From contig CAJKKJ010000017.1 in NCBI GenBank assembly GCA_905200435.1, forward strand, positions 1-8,903: a DNA stretch of 8,903 bases, in the 5' to 3' direction. The number at the start of each line of letters is the position of its first letter. Position 1 is the stretch's first letter. The translations under genes were made by a program, and so were the position numbers. Origin of the DNA: an uncultured Bacillota bacterium (GTDB lineage Bacteria; Bacillota_I; Bacilli_A; RF39; UBA660). The notes beneath the pieces were generated by a model. The model saw only the letters and a list, made by a program, of their open reading frames with translations, had not been told where the DNA came from and did not search any database. Below, one piece after another: positions 1 to 6,310 of this stretch.

Positions 1-1
1 A

Positions 2-925
2 AAAAACAAATTTATAGATAAAACAGTTGAAATACTTGTAAGAGGAAACAGTATTACATATAAAACAAACAAAAAATATAATATTCCTAAAAATACAAAA
101 GGGGTAATAAATGTTGAATTAGATATAGATAATAAAGGATTTTATTCAATAGAATTTGAAAAATACGATAATCTAGAATTCTATTATGATGAAGAATATA
201 CCAAAAAAGTAAACAAAGTATATAAAACATATAATGGGAAAACAATAGATAAAATGAAGTTCTACTATAAAAATAATGGTAAAACATTTAATAACTCTAT
301 AAATATCAATGTCAAAAAATCCAGTACAAATACTACAATGAAAAATAAAGCATTAACAAAAGAATATTTTTGGAATGATGATTATAGACCATATATAGAA
401 AGTATTAGTTTTATAAAAGATGAGAATTTTGTATGTCAAAATTTATGCTTTGATATATCAGATAGTATCAGTAACGTATATGCAAATCTAGTAAAAAATG
501 ATAATAGATATAATTTGCAAATAATCTCTGATACAACAATCTATTTTCCAATTGATTCATCATATCTATTCAGTGATTTTGAAAATTTAAAAACAATAAA
601 ATTTGAAAACATAAATACAAAATATACACAAAATATGAGTTATATGTTTTCAAATAATCCAAATATCGAAGAATTAGATTTAAGTAGCTTTGATACAAAT
701 AATATACAAAACATCGAAGGAATGTTTATGGATTCAATCAATCTAAAAAAAATAGACTTAAGTACATTTAAATTTGATAACATAAATACAAATGACTTAT
801 TAAAAAATGTAAATGAACAATCTACAATATATGTTAAATCATCTGTTGAACAAGCATGGATATTTGGCCCAAATAACATAAGCAAACCATCAAGTTGGAA
901 AGCAAAAAATGTTTTAGTAAAGTAG
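2..925 (+). CDS. BspA-like (DUF285) leucine-rich surface protein, C-terminal part
   Basis: The frame is open from the left edge of the window to the TAG at 923-925, so the gene begins upstream and only its last 307 residues are visible; the ATG at 254 is internal, because 84 open codons precede it. At about 580-800 there are two DUF285/BspA-type repeats with the signature pattern of an N-M-S-x-M-F helix followed by an E-E-L-D-L-S-S-F-D-T strand and turn, then a shorter second copy with K-K-I-D-L-S. The segment after them, with a V-K-x-S-V-E-x-A-W core, resembles the short tail that often closes BspA proteins. Family knowledge: such proteins are secreted or surface-attached and involved in binding host or other microbial surfaces. 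Residues 1-110 look beta-rich and are not recognised. No signal peptide or anchor can be assessed because the N-terminus is missing. The stop lies 7 bases before the next gene, so co-transcription is likely. Confidence 0.8.
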   Translation, partial: KNKFIDKTVEILVRGNSITYKTNKKYNIPKNTKGVINVELDIDNKGFYSIEFEKYDNLEFYYDEEYTKKVNKVYKTYNGKTIDKMKFYYKNNGKTFNNSININVKKSSTNTTMKNKALTKEYFWNDDYRPYIESISFIKDENFVCQNLCFDISDSISNVYANLVKNDNRYNLQIISDTTIYFPIDSSYLFSDFENLKTIKFENINTKYTQNMSYMFSNNPNIEELDLSSFDTNNIQNIEGMFMDSINLKKIDLSTFKFDNINTNDLLKNVNEQSTIYVKSSVEQAWIFGPNNISKPSSWKAKNVLVK

Positions 926-932
926 GTGGATT

Positions 933-2573
933 ATGAAAAAAAGAAAACTAAGAGTAGGTAGAATATTATTTGCATTTATACTATTTTTTGGAGTTGCCTT
1001 TTTCCTTGCAATAAGTGCCAAAAAATTAGTAAATCTATGTAAAAAAGAAATATTAAATGTAGAAGAAGGATATGTTGCCGGAATAAGTGCTAATATCAAA
1101 CTATATGATAGTGAATTCAATGAAAAAGAGGATATAACAAGAGGTACAAAAATAAAATATCAAAATAAAAAAATAAATGAAAAATACTATAAATTAGATA
1201 ACAAAGATTTATATATACTAGAAAGTAATATTGTTCAAAACAATGATGAAGTTGTTTTAGAAACAGAGAAATATGTAAGAACACCAGTTACTATCTATAA
1301 AGAAAGTAATTCAAGTAAAATAGAAAGCTACGCTCCAAAAGGAAGTAAATTAGAAATTATTGGATTTGATAAACTAACAGAAGGAAAGGTTAATAAATAC
1401 AAAATCAAATACAATGATACAACCGGTTATGTTTATGAAAAGTATTTAGTAGATGATAAAGATACATCGCTTGTAAATTATGATAATGGAAGCTATGAAA
1501 AACATTTAAAGAGAACAAATTATTATGATAAAACAGAAAGTGCTGGAGCATTAGATTATTATCCAAGAGAAAAAGGTAATTTTGAAAACAATGTTATGCC
1601 AAAAGTTGTAAATGCTTTTTATCTTTCAATTGGAGATATAGGAAGTGTTGATTCATTTATAAATATAGCAAAAAATACTGGAGTAAATGCTTTTGTTGTC
1701 GATATAAAAGATGGCCAACTAGCATACGTATCCGAAGTCGCAAAAATCTACTCACCAAAAGATATTGGCTATTTTAGTCCAGAAGATTACAAAAAAGCAA
1801 TTCAAAAATTAAAAGATAATGGTTTTTACGTAATTGGCAGAATATGTGCTTTTAAAGATGGAGCATTCGCTCTAGCAAATCCAGATGATGCATTAAGTAG
1901 AAAAGGTAAAATCTATTACTATGGAGGAGAATACTGGCCAAGTGTATTCTCAAGGAAAGTTTGGGAATACAAAGTAGAATTAGCCAAAGAGGCAGTTAAT
2001 CTATTTGGTTTCAATGAAATACAATATGATTATGTAAGATTTCCAGAAACAGCACCATGGCTTTCAAATGAAGAACTAAAAAATAAATATAATGAAACAA
2101 AATCACAAGGAATTCAAAATTTCTTAATATATGCAGTAGACGAATTACATCAATTAGGTGTATACGTATCAGCAGATGTCTTTGGTGAATCATCAGCTTC
2201 ATATATTCCAGGATATGGACAATACTGGGCATCAATAAGTAATGTAGTTGATGCCATAAGTTCAATGCCATATACAGATCACTTTGGAAGCAATTATGAC
2301 ACATGGACAAATCCATATAATGTAATGTATAACTGGGCATCATCAGCTTCAGCAAGACAAAAAGAAACAACAAGTCCAGCGATAGCCAGAACATGGATAA
2401 CAGCATATAATGTTCCATATTGGAATCCAACAGTAAACTGTGATATAAACTACATAAAATTACAAATGAAAGCATTAACTGATAATAATTTAAACGGGGG
2501 AGTAATGACATGGAATGCATGGGGTGCAGCAAGTAAACTAGCAAAATATAGAGAAATAGTAGGTGCATTTTAA
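933..2573 (+). CDS. Membrane-anchored SH3-domain / DUF4015 putative glycoside hydrolase
   Basis: This 546-residue protein begins with a short basic stretch and one hydrophobic segment (about 10-28), a signal anchor or uncleaved signal peptide. Two SH3-like stretches follow (about 46-100 and 112-173; the second ends in a typical G-Y-V-x-x-x-Y-L-V). Residues about 223-530 form the DUF4015 putative glycosyl hydrolase barrel: V-V-D-I-K-D at 255-260, Q-Y-D-Y-V-R-F-P-E at 364-372, A-D-V-F-G at 414-418 and G-G-V-M-T-W-N at 522-528. The acidic residues D257, D366 and D415 sit at barrel strand ends and are the best catalytic candidates, by inference. It probably acts outside the membrane on cell-wall or exopolysaccharide glycans; the substrate is unknown. 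The start ATG has a GGTGG ribosome binding site overlapping the TAG of the surface-protein gene 7 bases upstream. The end overlaps the next gene by one base (TAATG). Confidence 0.88.
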   Translation: MKKRKLRVGRILFAFILFFGVAFFLAISAKKLVNLCKKEILNVEEGYVAGISANIKLYDSEFNEKEDITRGTKIKYQNKKINEKYYKLDNKDLYILESNIVQNNDEVVLETEKYVRTPVTIYKESNSSKIESYAPKGSKLEIIGFDKLTEGKVNKYKIKYNDTTGYVYEKYLVDDKDTSLVNYDNGSYEKHLKRTNYYDKTESAGALDYYPREKGNFENNVMPKVVNAFYLSIGDIGSVDSFINIAKNTGVNAFVVDIKDGQLAYVSEVAKIYSPKDIGYFSPEDYKKAIQKLKDNGFYVIGRICAFKDGAFALANPDDALSRKGKIYYYGGEYWPSVFSRKVWEYKVELAKEAVNLFGFNEIQYDYVRFPETAPWLSNEELKNKYNETKSQGIQNFLIYAVDELHQLGVYVSADVFGESSASYIPGYGQYWASISNVVDAISSMPYTDHFGSNYDTWTNPYNVMYNWASSASARQKETTSPAIARTWITAYNVPYWNPTVNCDINYIKLQMKALTDNNLNGGVMTWNAWGAASKLAKYREIVGAF

Positions 2574-2851
2574 TGAAAAAATACAAATTTAACGAAATAG
2601 AATATGAATTAGTTGAAGAATACAAAGATGGCTTTGAATTAGAAGAAGCCCAAAACAAAATAACAGATTATTTTATACCATATGATTATATAGTTGGTGA
2701 TTGGTCATATGGAAAATTAAGATTAAAAGGATTTTGTAATAAAGATAATGATATATATAAACCAATAAATGATATTGAAAATTTAAAAAAATATCTTGAA
2801 GAAAATTGTCCATTTAATTGCAAATATTTTGTTTTGAAAAGATTAGATTAG
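2573..2851 (+). CDS. yutD: YutD family protein (DUF1027)
   Basis: A 92-residue cytosolic protein. The YutD hallmark D-Y-I-V-G-D-W-S-Y-G-x-L-R-L-K-G-F is at residues 38-54, and the family's closing motif, C-P-F-N-C-K-Y-F-V-L-K-R, is at 79-90 with two cysteines (C79, C83). The length fits the small end of the family. YutD is widespread in Firmicutes but its molecular function is not established. Its start codon shares one base with the stop of the DUF4015 gene (TAATG), so it is probably translated by coupling with that gene; no separate promoter is visible. The stop lies 10 bases before the pseudopilin start. The family call is firm; no function is claimed. Confidence 0.88.
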   Translation: MKKYKFNEIEYELVEEYKDGFELEEAQNKITDYFIPYDYIVGDWSYGKLRLKGFCNKDNDIYKPINDIENLKKYLEENCPFNCKYFVLKRLD

Positions 2852-2861
2852 AAGGTGAAAT

Positions 2862-3266
2862 ATGAATAATAAGGGTTATACTTTAGTTGAACTACTAGCT
2901 GTAATTGTAATACTCGCACTCCTTGCAGGTATTGGCGTTGCAAGCATAAATAATTCAATAAAAGCATCAAGAGAAAAATCTTTAGAACTACAGTATGAAA
3001 CTATAGAAAGTACTGCTAAATCATTTTGCCAAAAACATTTGCTTGATGAATTTGAACCAAGTACTACTTGTAAATTAAAAAGTGAAAATTGTTGTTCAAA
3101 AGTTCCTTCTGAAGGAGAAGTATGTTATATTGTTTTAGAAGATCTAGTAACAGAAGGATTAACAGAAGAATTAAAAGATCCTAAAAATGGTGGATATATA
3201 AATGGTCAAACTCTAATTGAAATAACATACCGCAATAATCAATTTGTAACAAAAGCAATTCGTTAG
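2862..3266 (+). CDS. Type IV prepilin-like (pseudopilin) protein
   Basis: A 134-residue protein with a class III prepilin leader: N-N-K-G, then Y6-T-L-V-E10, giving cleavage after G5 and the conserved glutamate at +5, followed by a hydrophobic helix to about residue 28. This is the N-methylation/cleavage motif of type IV pilins, type II secretion pseudopilins and ComG proteins. The globular part has five cysteines (C56, C70, C77, C78, C88), including an adjacent pair, so at least one disulphide is likely after export. The C-terminus (D-P-K-N-G-G-Y-I-N-G) looks like the beta-sheet edge of Gram-positive minor pilins. An A-A-G-G-T-G ribosome binding site lies just upstream. No pilus ATPase, platform protein or prepilin peptidase is in the window, so the assembly machinery must be elsewhere. 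It could be a competence or adhesion pilin; the sequence does not decide. Confidence 0.85.
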   Translation: MNNKGYTLVELLAVIVILALLAGIGVASINNSIKASREKSLELQYETIESTAKSFCQKHLLDEFEPSTTCKLKSENCCSKVPSEGEVCYIVLEDLVTEGLTEELKDPKNGGYINGQTLIEITYRNNQFVTKAIR

Positions 3267-3279
3267 CAAATATAAAAGA

Positions 3280-3301
3280 ACTTCATATAATGATATGAGG
3301 T
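3280..3301 (+). promoter_or_regulatory. Hairpin enclosing the LysM gene's Shine-Dalgarno
   Basis: The arms at 3280-3288 and 3293-3301 can pair over 9 bp (one G-U) around the loop AATG. The 3' arm contains GAGG (3297-3300), the only Shine-Dalgarno candidate for the next gene, paired with CTTC. A T-rich stretch follows (3303-3311), so the element could also work as a weak terminator for the pseudopilin gene. The pairing is read from the sequence; either role is inference. Confidence 0.45.
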
Positions 3302-3743
3302 GATTTTTATTTATAGAATTTATATAGTCGGTATGAATGATACGTTAGACTCAATCGCACAAAGTTTGGGTATTAAAACAAGTGATCTAAGAAAAATAAA
3401 TGGCTTTTCGGATATTCATACAATAAAATATGGAGATCAAATAATTATTCCAACAGGTGATGGCAATTTTAAAAATTATACAATCGTAAAAGGTGATAAT
3501 TTATACGAAATTGCCAAAAAACATAATACAACAGCAGAACAATTAAAATTACTAAATGGTTTTGATGATGATTATTTATATCCAGGAGAAATAATAGTTG
3601 TACCAAATGATAACGTTAGATTTTATATAACATCAGAAGGTGAAAATTTAAATAAAGTTTTAAATATTTTAGATATATCAAATCCACTAGAAAATCAAAA
3701 TATATATCTATTACCAAATCAATTAATAGTACATAAAATTTAA
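3300..3743 (+). CDS. Small LysM-repeat protein without signal peptide
   Basis: About 147 residues made almost entirely of LysM modules. Numbered from GTG 3300, the first is at about 6-51 (Y-I-V-G-M-N-D-T-L ... G-D-Q-I-I-I-P), the second at 60-102 (Y-T-I-V-K-G-D-N-L ... P-G-E-I-I-V-V-P), and a degenerate third at 108-145 ending L-P-N-Q-L-I-V. LysM binds N-acetylglucosamine-containing glycans such as peptidoglycan. There is no signal peptide, membrane helix or catalytic domain, so export or a cytosolic role is unclear. The start is uncertain: GTG at 3300 keeps the first LysM whole but has no ribosome binding site upstream; ATT at 3309 lies 8 bases after GAGG, ideal spacing, but is a rare start; ATG at 3333 would delete the first strand of LysM 1. 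The gene ends in the terminator directly after it. Confidence 0.8.
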   Translation: MIFIYRIYIVGMNDTLDSIAQSLGIKTSDLRKINGFSDIHTIKYGDQIIIPTGDGNFKNYTIVKGDNLYEIAKKHNTTAEQLKLLNGFDDDYLYPGEIIVVPNDNVRFYITSEGENLNKVLNILDISNPLENQNIYLLPNQLIVHKI

Positions 3744-3763
3744 AAAAGGACTTCCTTTTTTTT
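3742..3763 (+). terminator. Rho-independent terminator after the LysM gene
   Basis: A stem of AAAAAAGG (3742-3749) and CCTTTTTT (3754-3761) around the loop ACTT, with the T-run continuing through 3763. It begins inside the stop codon of the LysM gene. Confidence 0.7.
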
Positions 3764-3774
3764 CTTTAATATTA

Positions 3775-3780
3775 TATAAT
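3775..3780 (+). promoter_or_regulatory. Possible -10 box for the lipoprotein/AAA+/trmL cassette
   Basis: A perfect TATAAT lies between the preceding terminator and the lipoprotein start, so a promoter is expected here. The hexamer 17 bases upstream (TTCCTT) is a poor -35, and a start about 7 bases downstream would fall on the ribosome binding site at 3787. The call is therefore weak; in such A+T-rich DNA a chance TATAAT is common. Confidence 0.3.
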
Positions 3781-3798
3781 TGTTATGAGGTAGATAAT

Positions 3799-4182
3799 GT
3801 GAAAAAAATAATGATTGCATTCTTTATACTATTACTATGCGGTTGTCAAAATTCCTATATTAATATGAATTATGATAGTTTTTATAAAAAAATGGGTAAC
3901 CGTGAAAGTTACATATTATTACTATGTAACAATGATTGTAACAAATATAAAAAAGAATTACCAAATAAAAAACAAATATATTATATGGATATAAATAAAT
4001 TAAATGATAAAGAAAAATTAGTAGTTGAATCACAAGTTTTTGATTTCGAATCACTATCAACACCATCTATTATAATAGTTGAAAATGGCTCTTTAAAAAG
4101 CAAAAAAATAGGTGATATAAATAATGATTCAGTAGTTAATTTTTTAAAGGATAATAAAGTATTGGAGGAAAAAAATGGATGA
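3799..4182 (+). CDS. Lipoprotein with thioredoxin-like fold
   Basis: A 127-residue protein starting at GTG, with GAGG at 3787-3790 at good spacing. The N-terminus is a lipoprotein signal peptide: two lysines, a hydrophobic run and the lipobox L-C-G-C, so C16 should be lipidated and the protein held outside the membrane. The mature part resembles a degraded thioredoxin fold: a beta strand leading to C43-x-x-x-C47, a second strand around I-Y-Y-M-D-I (60-65), then S-T-P-S-I-I-I-V-E-N-G (87-97), where P89 matches the cis-proline loop, and a final helix. Two cysteines three residues apart, instead of the usual two, make ordinary disulphide exchange uncertain. The 3' end overlaps the AAA+ gene by 8 bases and contains that gene's GGAGG site, so the two are translationally coupled. 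The fold assignment rests on pattern, not on a search. Confidence 0.75.
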   Translation: MKKIMIAFFILLLCGCQNSYINMNYDSFYKKMGNRESYILLLCNNDCNKYKKELPNKKQIYYMDINKLNDKEKLVVESQVFDFESLSTPSIIIVENGSLKSKKIGDINNDSVVNFLKDNKVLEEKNG

Positions 4183-5164
4183 TGTAGAATTAATTGAAGT
4201 AGATGAAGAAAATGAAGGCTTCAGTGTTTTAAAAAATTATGGAGAAGATTTAACTGCCAAAAAATATATTACAAATCCAGCAATAGCTCGTGATGAAGAA
4301 ATAAGAAAATTAATACTTATTTTACTAACTCCAGATAAATCCGCACTTCTAATAGGTAAAGCGGGTATCGGTAAAACAGCAATAGTTGAAGGACTAGCTT
4401 ACTTAATTCAACAAGGTAAAGTTCCAGATGCTATAAAAGGTTATCGTGTTATTAAAATTAATTCAACATCATTAGTAGGTAAAATAATAGTTGATAATAA
4501 AGAAGAAATGGCAATCAGTATATTAATGCGTGAATTAAAAAATGTAAAGAAAACAATTCTTTTCATCGATGAAGTACATACATTAATAGGTGGTAAAACA
4601 GATGGTCCAATGGACTTAGCAAACATTTTAAAACCAGCTTTAGATAGAGGAGATATAAAAGCAATCGGTGCAACTACAACAATTGAATATGAAACATATA
4701 TTGTAAGAGATAGAGCATTTTTAAGAAGATTTGAGCGTATTGATGTACCAGAACCAGATGAAAAAACAACAGTTGAAATTCTTTTTAAATCACTTCCAAG
4801 AATAGAATATAAAACTGGAGCTAAATTTAAATACAATGATTACATTGTAAAAAAATTATTAACAGCAATAGTTACAGCTACAACTGAACACAAAAGAGTA
4901 TATGGACTAGCTGCAATGTATCCAGATGTTGCATTTTCCGTTTTATCAGCAGCATTTTCAAATGCCGTGTTTGAAAACAGAAAAGAAGTAAATGTTTTAG
5001 ATGTTTATAATGCAATAAAAACAAGTAAAAGAATATATCCAGCTACAATTATTAAAGAATTAGATTCATTTAGAGAAAATTTTAAATCAATTGCAATAGA
5101 AGATGGATTAACTTTACCACTAGTTTTAATAGAAGACTTAGATAAAGAGGAGATGATAATGTGA
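4175..5164 (+). CDS. Lone Clp-NBD1-type AAA+ ATPase
   Basis: A 329-residue protein that aligns along its length with the first nucleotide-binding domain of ClpA/B/C. It has the entry segment A-R-D-E-E-I-R (38-44), Walker A G-K-A-G-I-G-K-T (61-68), Walker B I-L-F-I-D-E (128-133), the conserved D-L-A-N-I-L-K-P-A-L-D-R-G segment, sensor-1 region G-A-T-T (165-168) and a paired arginine finger R184-R185. ATP binding and hydrolysis therefore look intact. Missing are the Clp N-domain, the M-domain, the second AAA domain and a ClpP-docking loop. The pore-loop K-Y-R-G of ClpB NBD1 corresponds here to I-I-V-D-N-K-E-E (104-111), with no aromatic residue. It probably forms an oligomeric ATPase ring with a role other than, or differing from, polypeptide threading. 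It overlaps the lipoprotein by 8 bases and trmL by 4. The function is unknown. Confidence 0.88.
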   Translation: MDDVELIEVDEENEGFSVLKNYGEDLTAKKYITNPAIARDEEIRKLILILLTPDKSALLIGKAGIGKTAIVEGLAYLIQQGKVPDAIKGYRVIKINSTSLVGKIIVDNKEEMAISILMRELKNVKKTILFIDEVHTLIGGKTDGPMDLANILKPALDRGDIKAIGATTTIEYETYIVRDRAFLRRFERIDVPEPDEKTTVEILFKSLPRIEYKTGAKFKYNDYIVKKLLTAIVTATTEHKRVYGLAAMYPDVAFSVLSAAFSNAVFENRKEVNVLDVYNAIKTSKRIYPATIIKELDSFRENFKSIAIEDGLTLPLVLIEDLDKEEMIM

Positions 5165-5664
5165 TAAATATCGTTTTATTTGAACCAGAAATTCCTCAAA
5201 ACACAGGCAATATAATGCGAACATGTGTTGCAACAAATGCTCATCTCCATTTAATAAAACCATTAGGTTTTTATATGGATGAAGCTCACTTAAAAAGAAG
5301 TGGTGTAAATTATGTAAATGAATGCAAATATACACTATATGATAATTTTGATGATTTCTTAAGTAAAAATTCTGGTGAAATGTATTTTTTTACAAGGTAT
5401 GGTAAAAAACCACATTCTGATTTTGATTATAAAAATGATCAGAATATATATCTAATATTTGGAAAAGAAAGTACAGGTATTCCCAAAGAAATACTAAAAA
5501 AACATTTAGATAGATGCATAAGAATACCATCAACAGATGGTGTAAGAGCTTTAAATTTATCCAATTGTGTTGCAATTGGTGTATATGAAGTAATGCGTCA
5601 AAAAAACTATGAAGGATTACTAAAAACAGAACCATTCAAAGGTGAAAATTATATCGAGGAATAA
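5161..5664 (+). CDS. trmL: tRNA (cytidine(34)-2'-O)-methyltransferase TrmL
   Basis: A 167-residue SPOUT-class methyltransferase of the YibK/CspR/TrmL group, of normal length. Family motifs are all present: E-P-E-I-P-Q-N-T-G-N-I-M-R at 8-20 (substrate/catalytic loop with N14 and R20), L-I-F-G-K-E-S-T-G-I-P at 98-108, and the trefoil-knot SAM-binding segment R-I-P-S ... A-L-N-L-S-N-C-V-A at 121-138. Known members methylate the ribose 2'-O of nucleotide 34, the wobble base, of tRNA-Leu isoacceptors using S-adenosylmethionine. The start is GTG at 5161, inside the GTGA overlap with the AAA+ stop, 8 bases after GAGGAG (5147-5152); nearby ATGs are in the wrong frame. It is the last gene of the lipoprotein/AAA+ cassette; a functional link to those two genes is not evident and may only reflect operon packing. 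Confidence 0.93.
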   Translation: MINIVLFEPEIPQNTGNIMRTCVATNAHLHLIKPLGFYMDEAHLKRSGVNYVNECKYTLYDNFDDFLSKNSGEMYFFTRYGKKPHSDFDYKNDQNIYLIFGKESTGIPKEILKKHLDRCIRIPSTDGVRALNLSNCVAIGVYEVMRQKNYEGLLKTEPFKGENYIEE

Positions 5665-5690
5665 TTTTTGCGCTAATTTAATAAAATTTA

Positions 5691-5719
5691 TTGAATATAT
5701 TTGTTTTTTGTGATATTCT
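5691..5719 (+). promoter_or_regulatory. Sigma-A-type promoter with extended -10
   Basis: The -35 TTGAAT (5691-5696), a 17-base spacer and -10 TATTCT (5714-5719) preceded by TG at 5711-5712 (extended -10). Predicted transcription would start near 5726, just before the AGGAGG (5733-5738) of the gene starting at 5744. Confidence 0.6.
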
Positions 5720-5743
5720 AGATATATACGATAGGAGGATATA

Positions 5744-6286
5744 ATGGAAAGTTTAATAGAATTTGTTTCAAATAATTATATTTGGTTTATAGTAGCTGGT
5801 GGAGTTTGTTTATTAATCGCACTAATTCTATTATTTGCTAAAAAGGGACCAGTTAAGGAAGAAGTTGTAACAAACGATGTTCCTGCAAAAAATGATTCGC
5901 AAGTTGAAGAAGTTGAAATTAAAGAAGAACCAGTTAAGAATGAACAAGTTGAAGAAACACCTAGTTTTATAATGCCAGATGTAGTTCCAGCTAAAGACGA
6001 ATTCACTGAACCAGAAAAAAAAGAAGAATTATCAATCGATAGTGTTATGAATGCACCTGTTGAACCAGATGTAGAAGACACTACTGAAACTTTAGATATA
6101 ATTGAAGATGAACCAGAAGAAACTACTATATCAACTGAACCAACTGAATTCAATTTTGATATGCCAATATCAGAAAATAATGAACAAGTAAACGAAGTAA
6201 GCACTCCAGGGGAAGTAAATATTCAAAGTTCAAATGTTAATGTTGATAATGCAAACAATACAGATGAAGATATATGGAAATTCTAG
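5744..6286 (+). CDS. Single-pass membrane protein with long acidic tail, unknown function
   Basis: A 180-residue protein with one membrane segment (about 12-32, ending F-A-K-K, so the C-terminal part is most likely cytoplasmic by the positive-inside rule). Residues 36-180 are low-complexity, very rich in E, D, P, V and T, with no globular domain. Two loosely similar blocks each begin V-P-A-K (47-50 and 81-84), suggesting an old internal duplication. The tail ends in D-E-D-I-W-K-F, a compact motif that could be a docking peptide. The layout, a membrane anchor plus acidic disordered linker, recalls division or scaffold proteins such as ZipA or EzrA partners, but without their folded domain; I do not recognise a family. 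It is an independent unit with its own promoter, a strong AGGAGG site 5 bases before the start, and its own terminator. Confidence 0.78.
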   Translation: MESLIEFVSNNYIWFIVAGGVCLLIALILLFAKKGPVKEEVVTNDVPAKNDSQVEEVEIKEEPVKNEQVEETPSFIMPDVVPAKDEFTEPEKKEELSIDSVMNAPVEPDVEDTTETLDIIEDEPEETTISTEPTEFNFDMPISENNEQVNEVSTPGEVNIQSSNVNVDNANNTDEDIWKF

Positions 6287-6308
6287 TGTGTAATTTTACA
6301 CACTTTTT
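6285..6308 (+). terminator. Rho-independent terminator after the acidic-tail gene
   Basis: An AGTGTGTA / TACACACT stem (6285-6292 and 6297-6304) around a 4-base loop, followed by a T-run. It overlaps the TAG stop of the upstream gene and ends immediately before the remnant gene at 6311. Confidence 0.75.
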
Positions 6309-6310
6309 AA

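Noticed and set aside
254..925. ATG 254 as the true start of the surface protein
   Set aside because: The frame is open for 84 codons upstream to the window edge, and no ribosome binding site precedes this ATG.
2011..2658. Minus-strand open frame of 215 codons
   Set aside because: Lies antisense to the conserved DUF4015 domain and crosses into yutD; leucine/histidine-rich composition is typical of an A+T-rich antisense shadow.
4170..5170. Mycoplasma-type genetic code (TGA as tryptophan), suggested by A+T richness and DUF285 repeats
   Set aside because: Three genes end sensibly on TGA (4180-4182, 5162-5164, 7497-7499) at overlaps with the next gene, and all tryptophans are TGG.
5664..5690. 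Terminator after trmL
   Set aside because: Only a weak A-T palindrome (AATTT/AAATT) without G-C pairs or a T-run; not supportable.
5776..6204. Long minus-strand open frame opposite the acidic-tail gene
   Set aside because: A serine/threonine-rich mirror of the E/D/P-rich plus-strand gene, without ribosome binding site or family motifs; the plus-strand gene has promoter, site and terminator.
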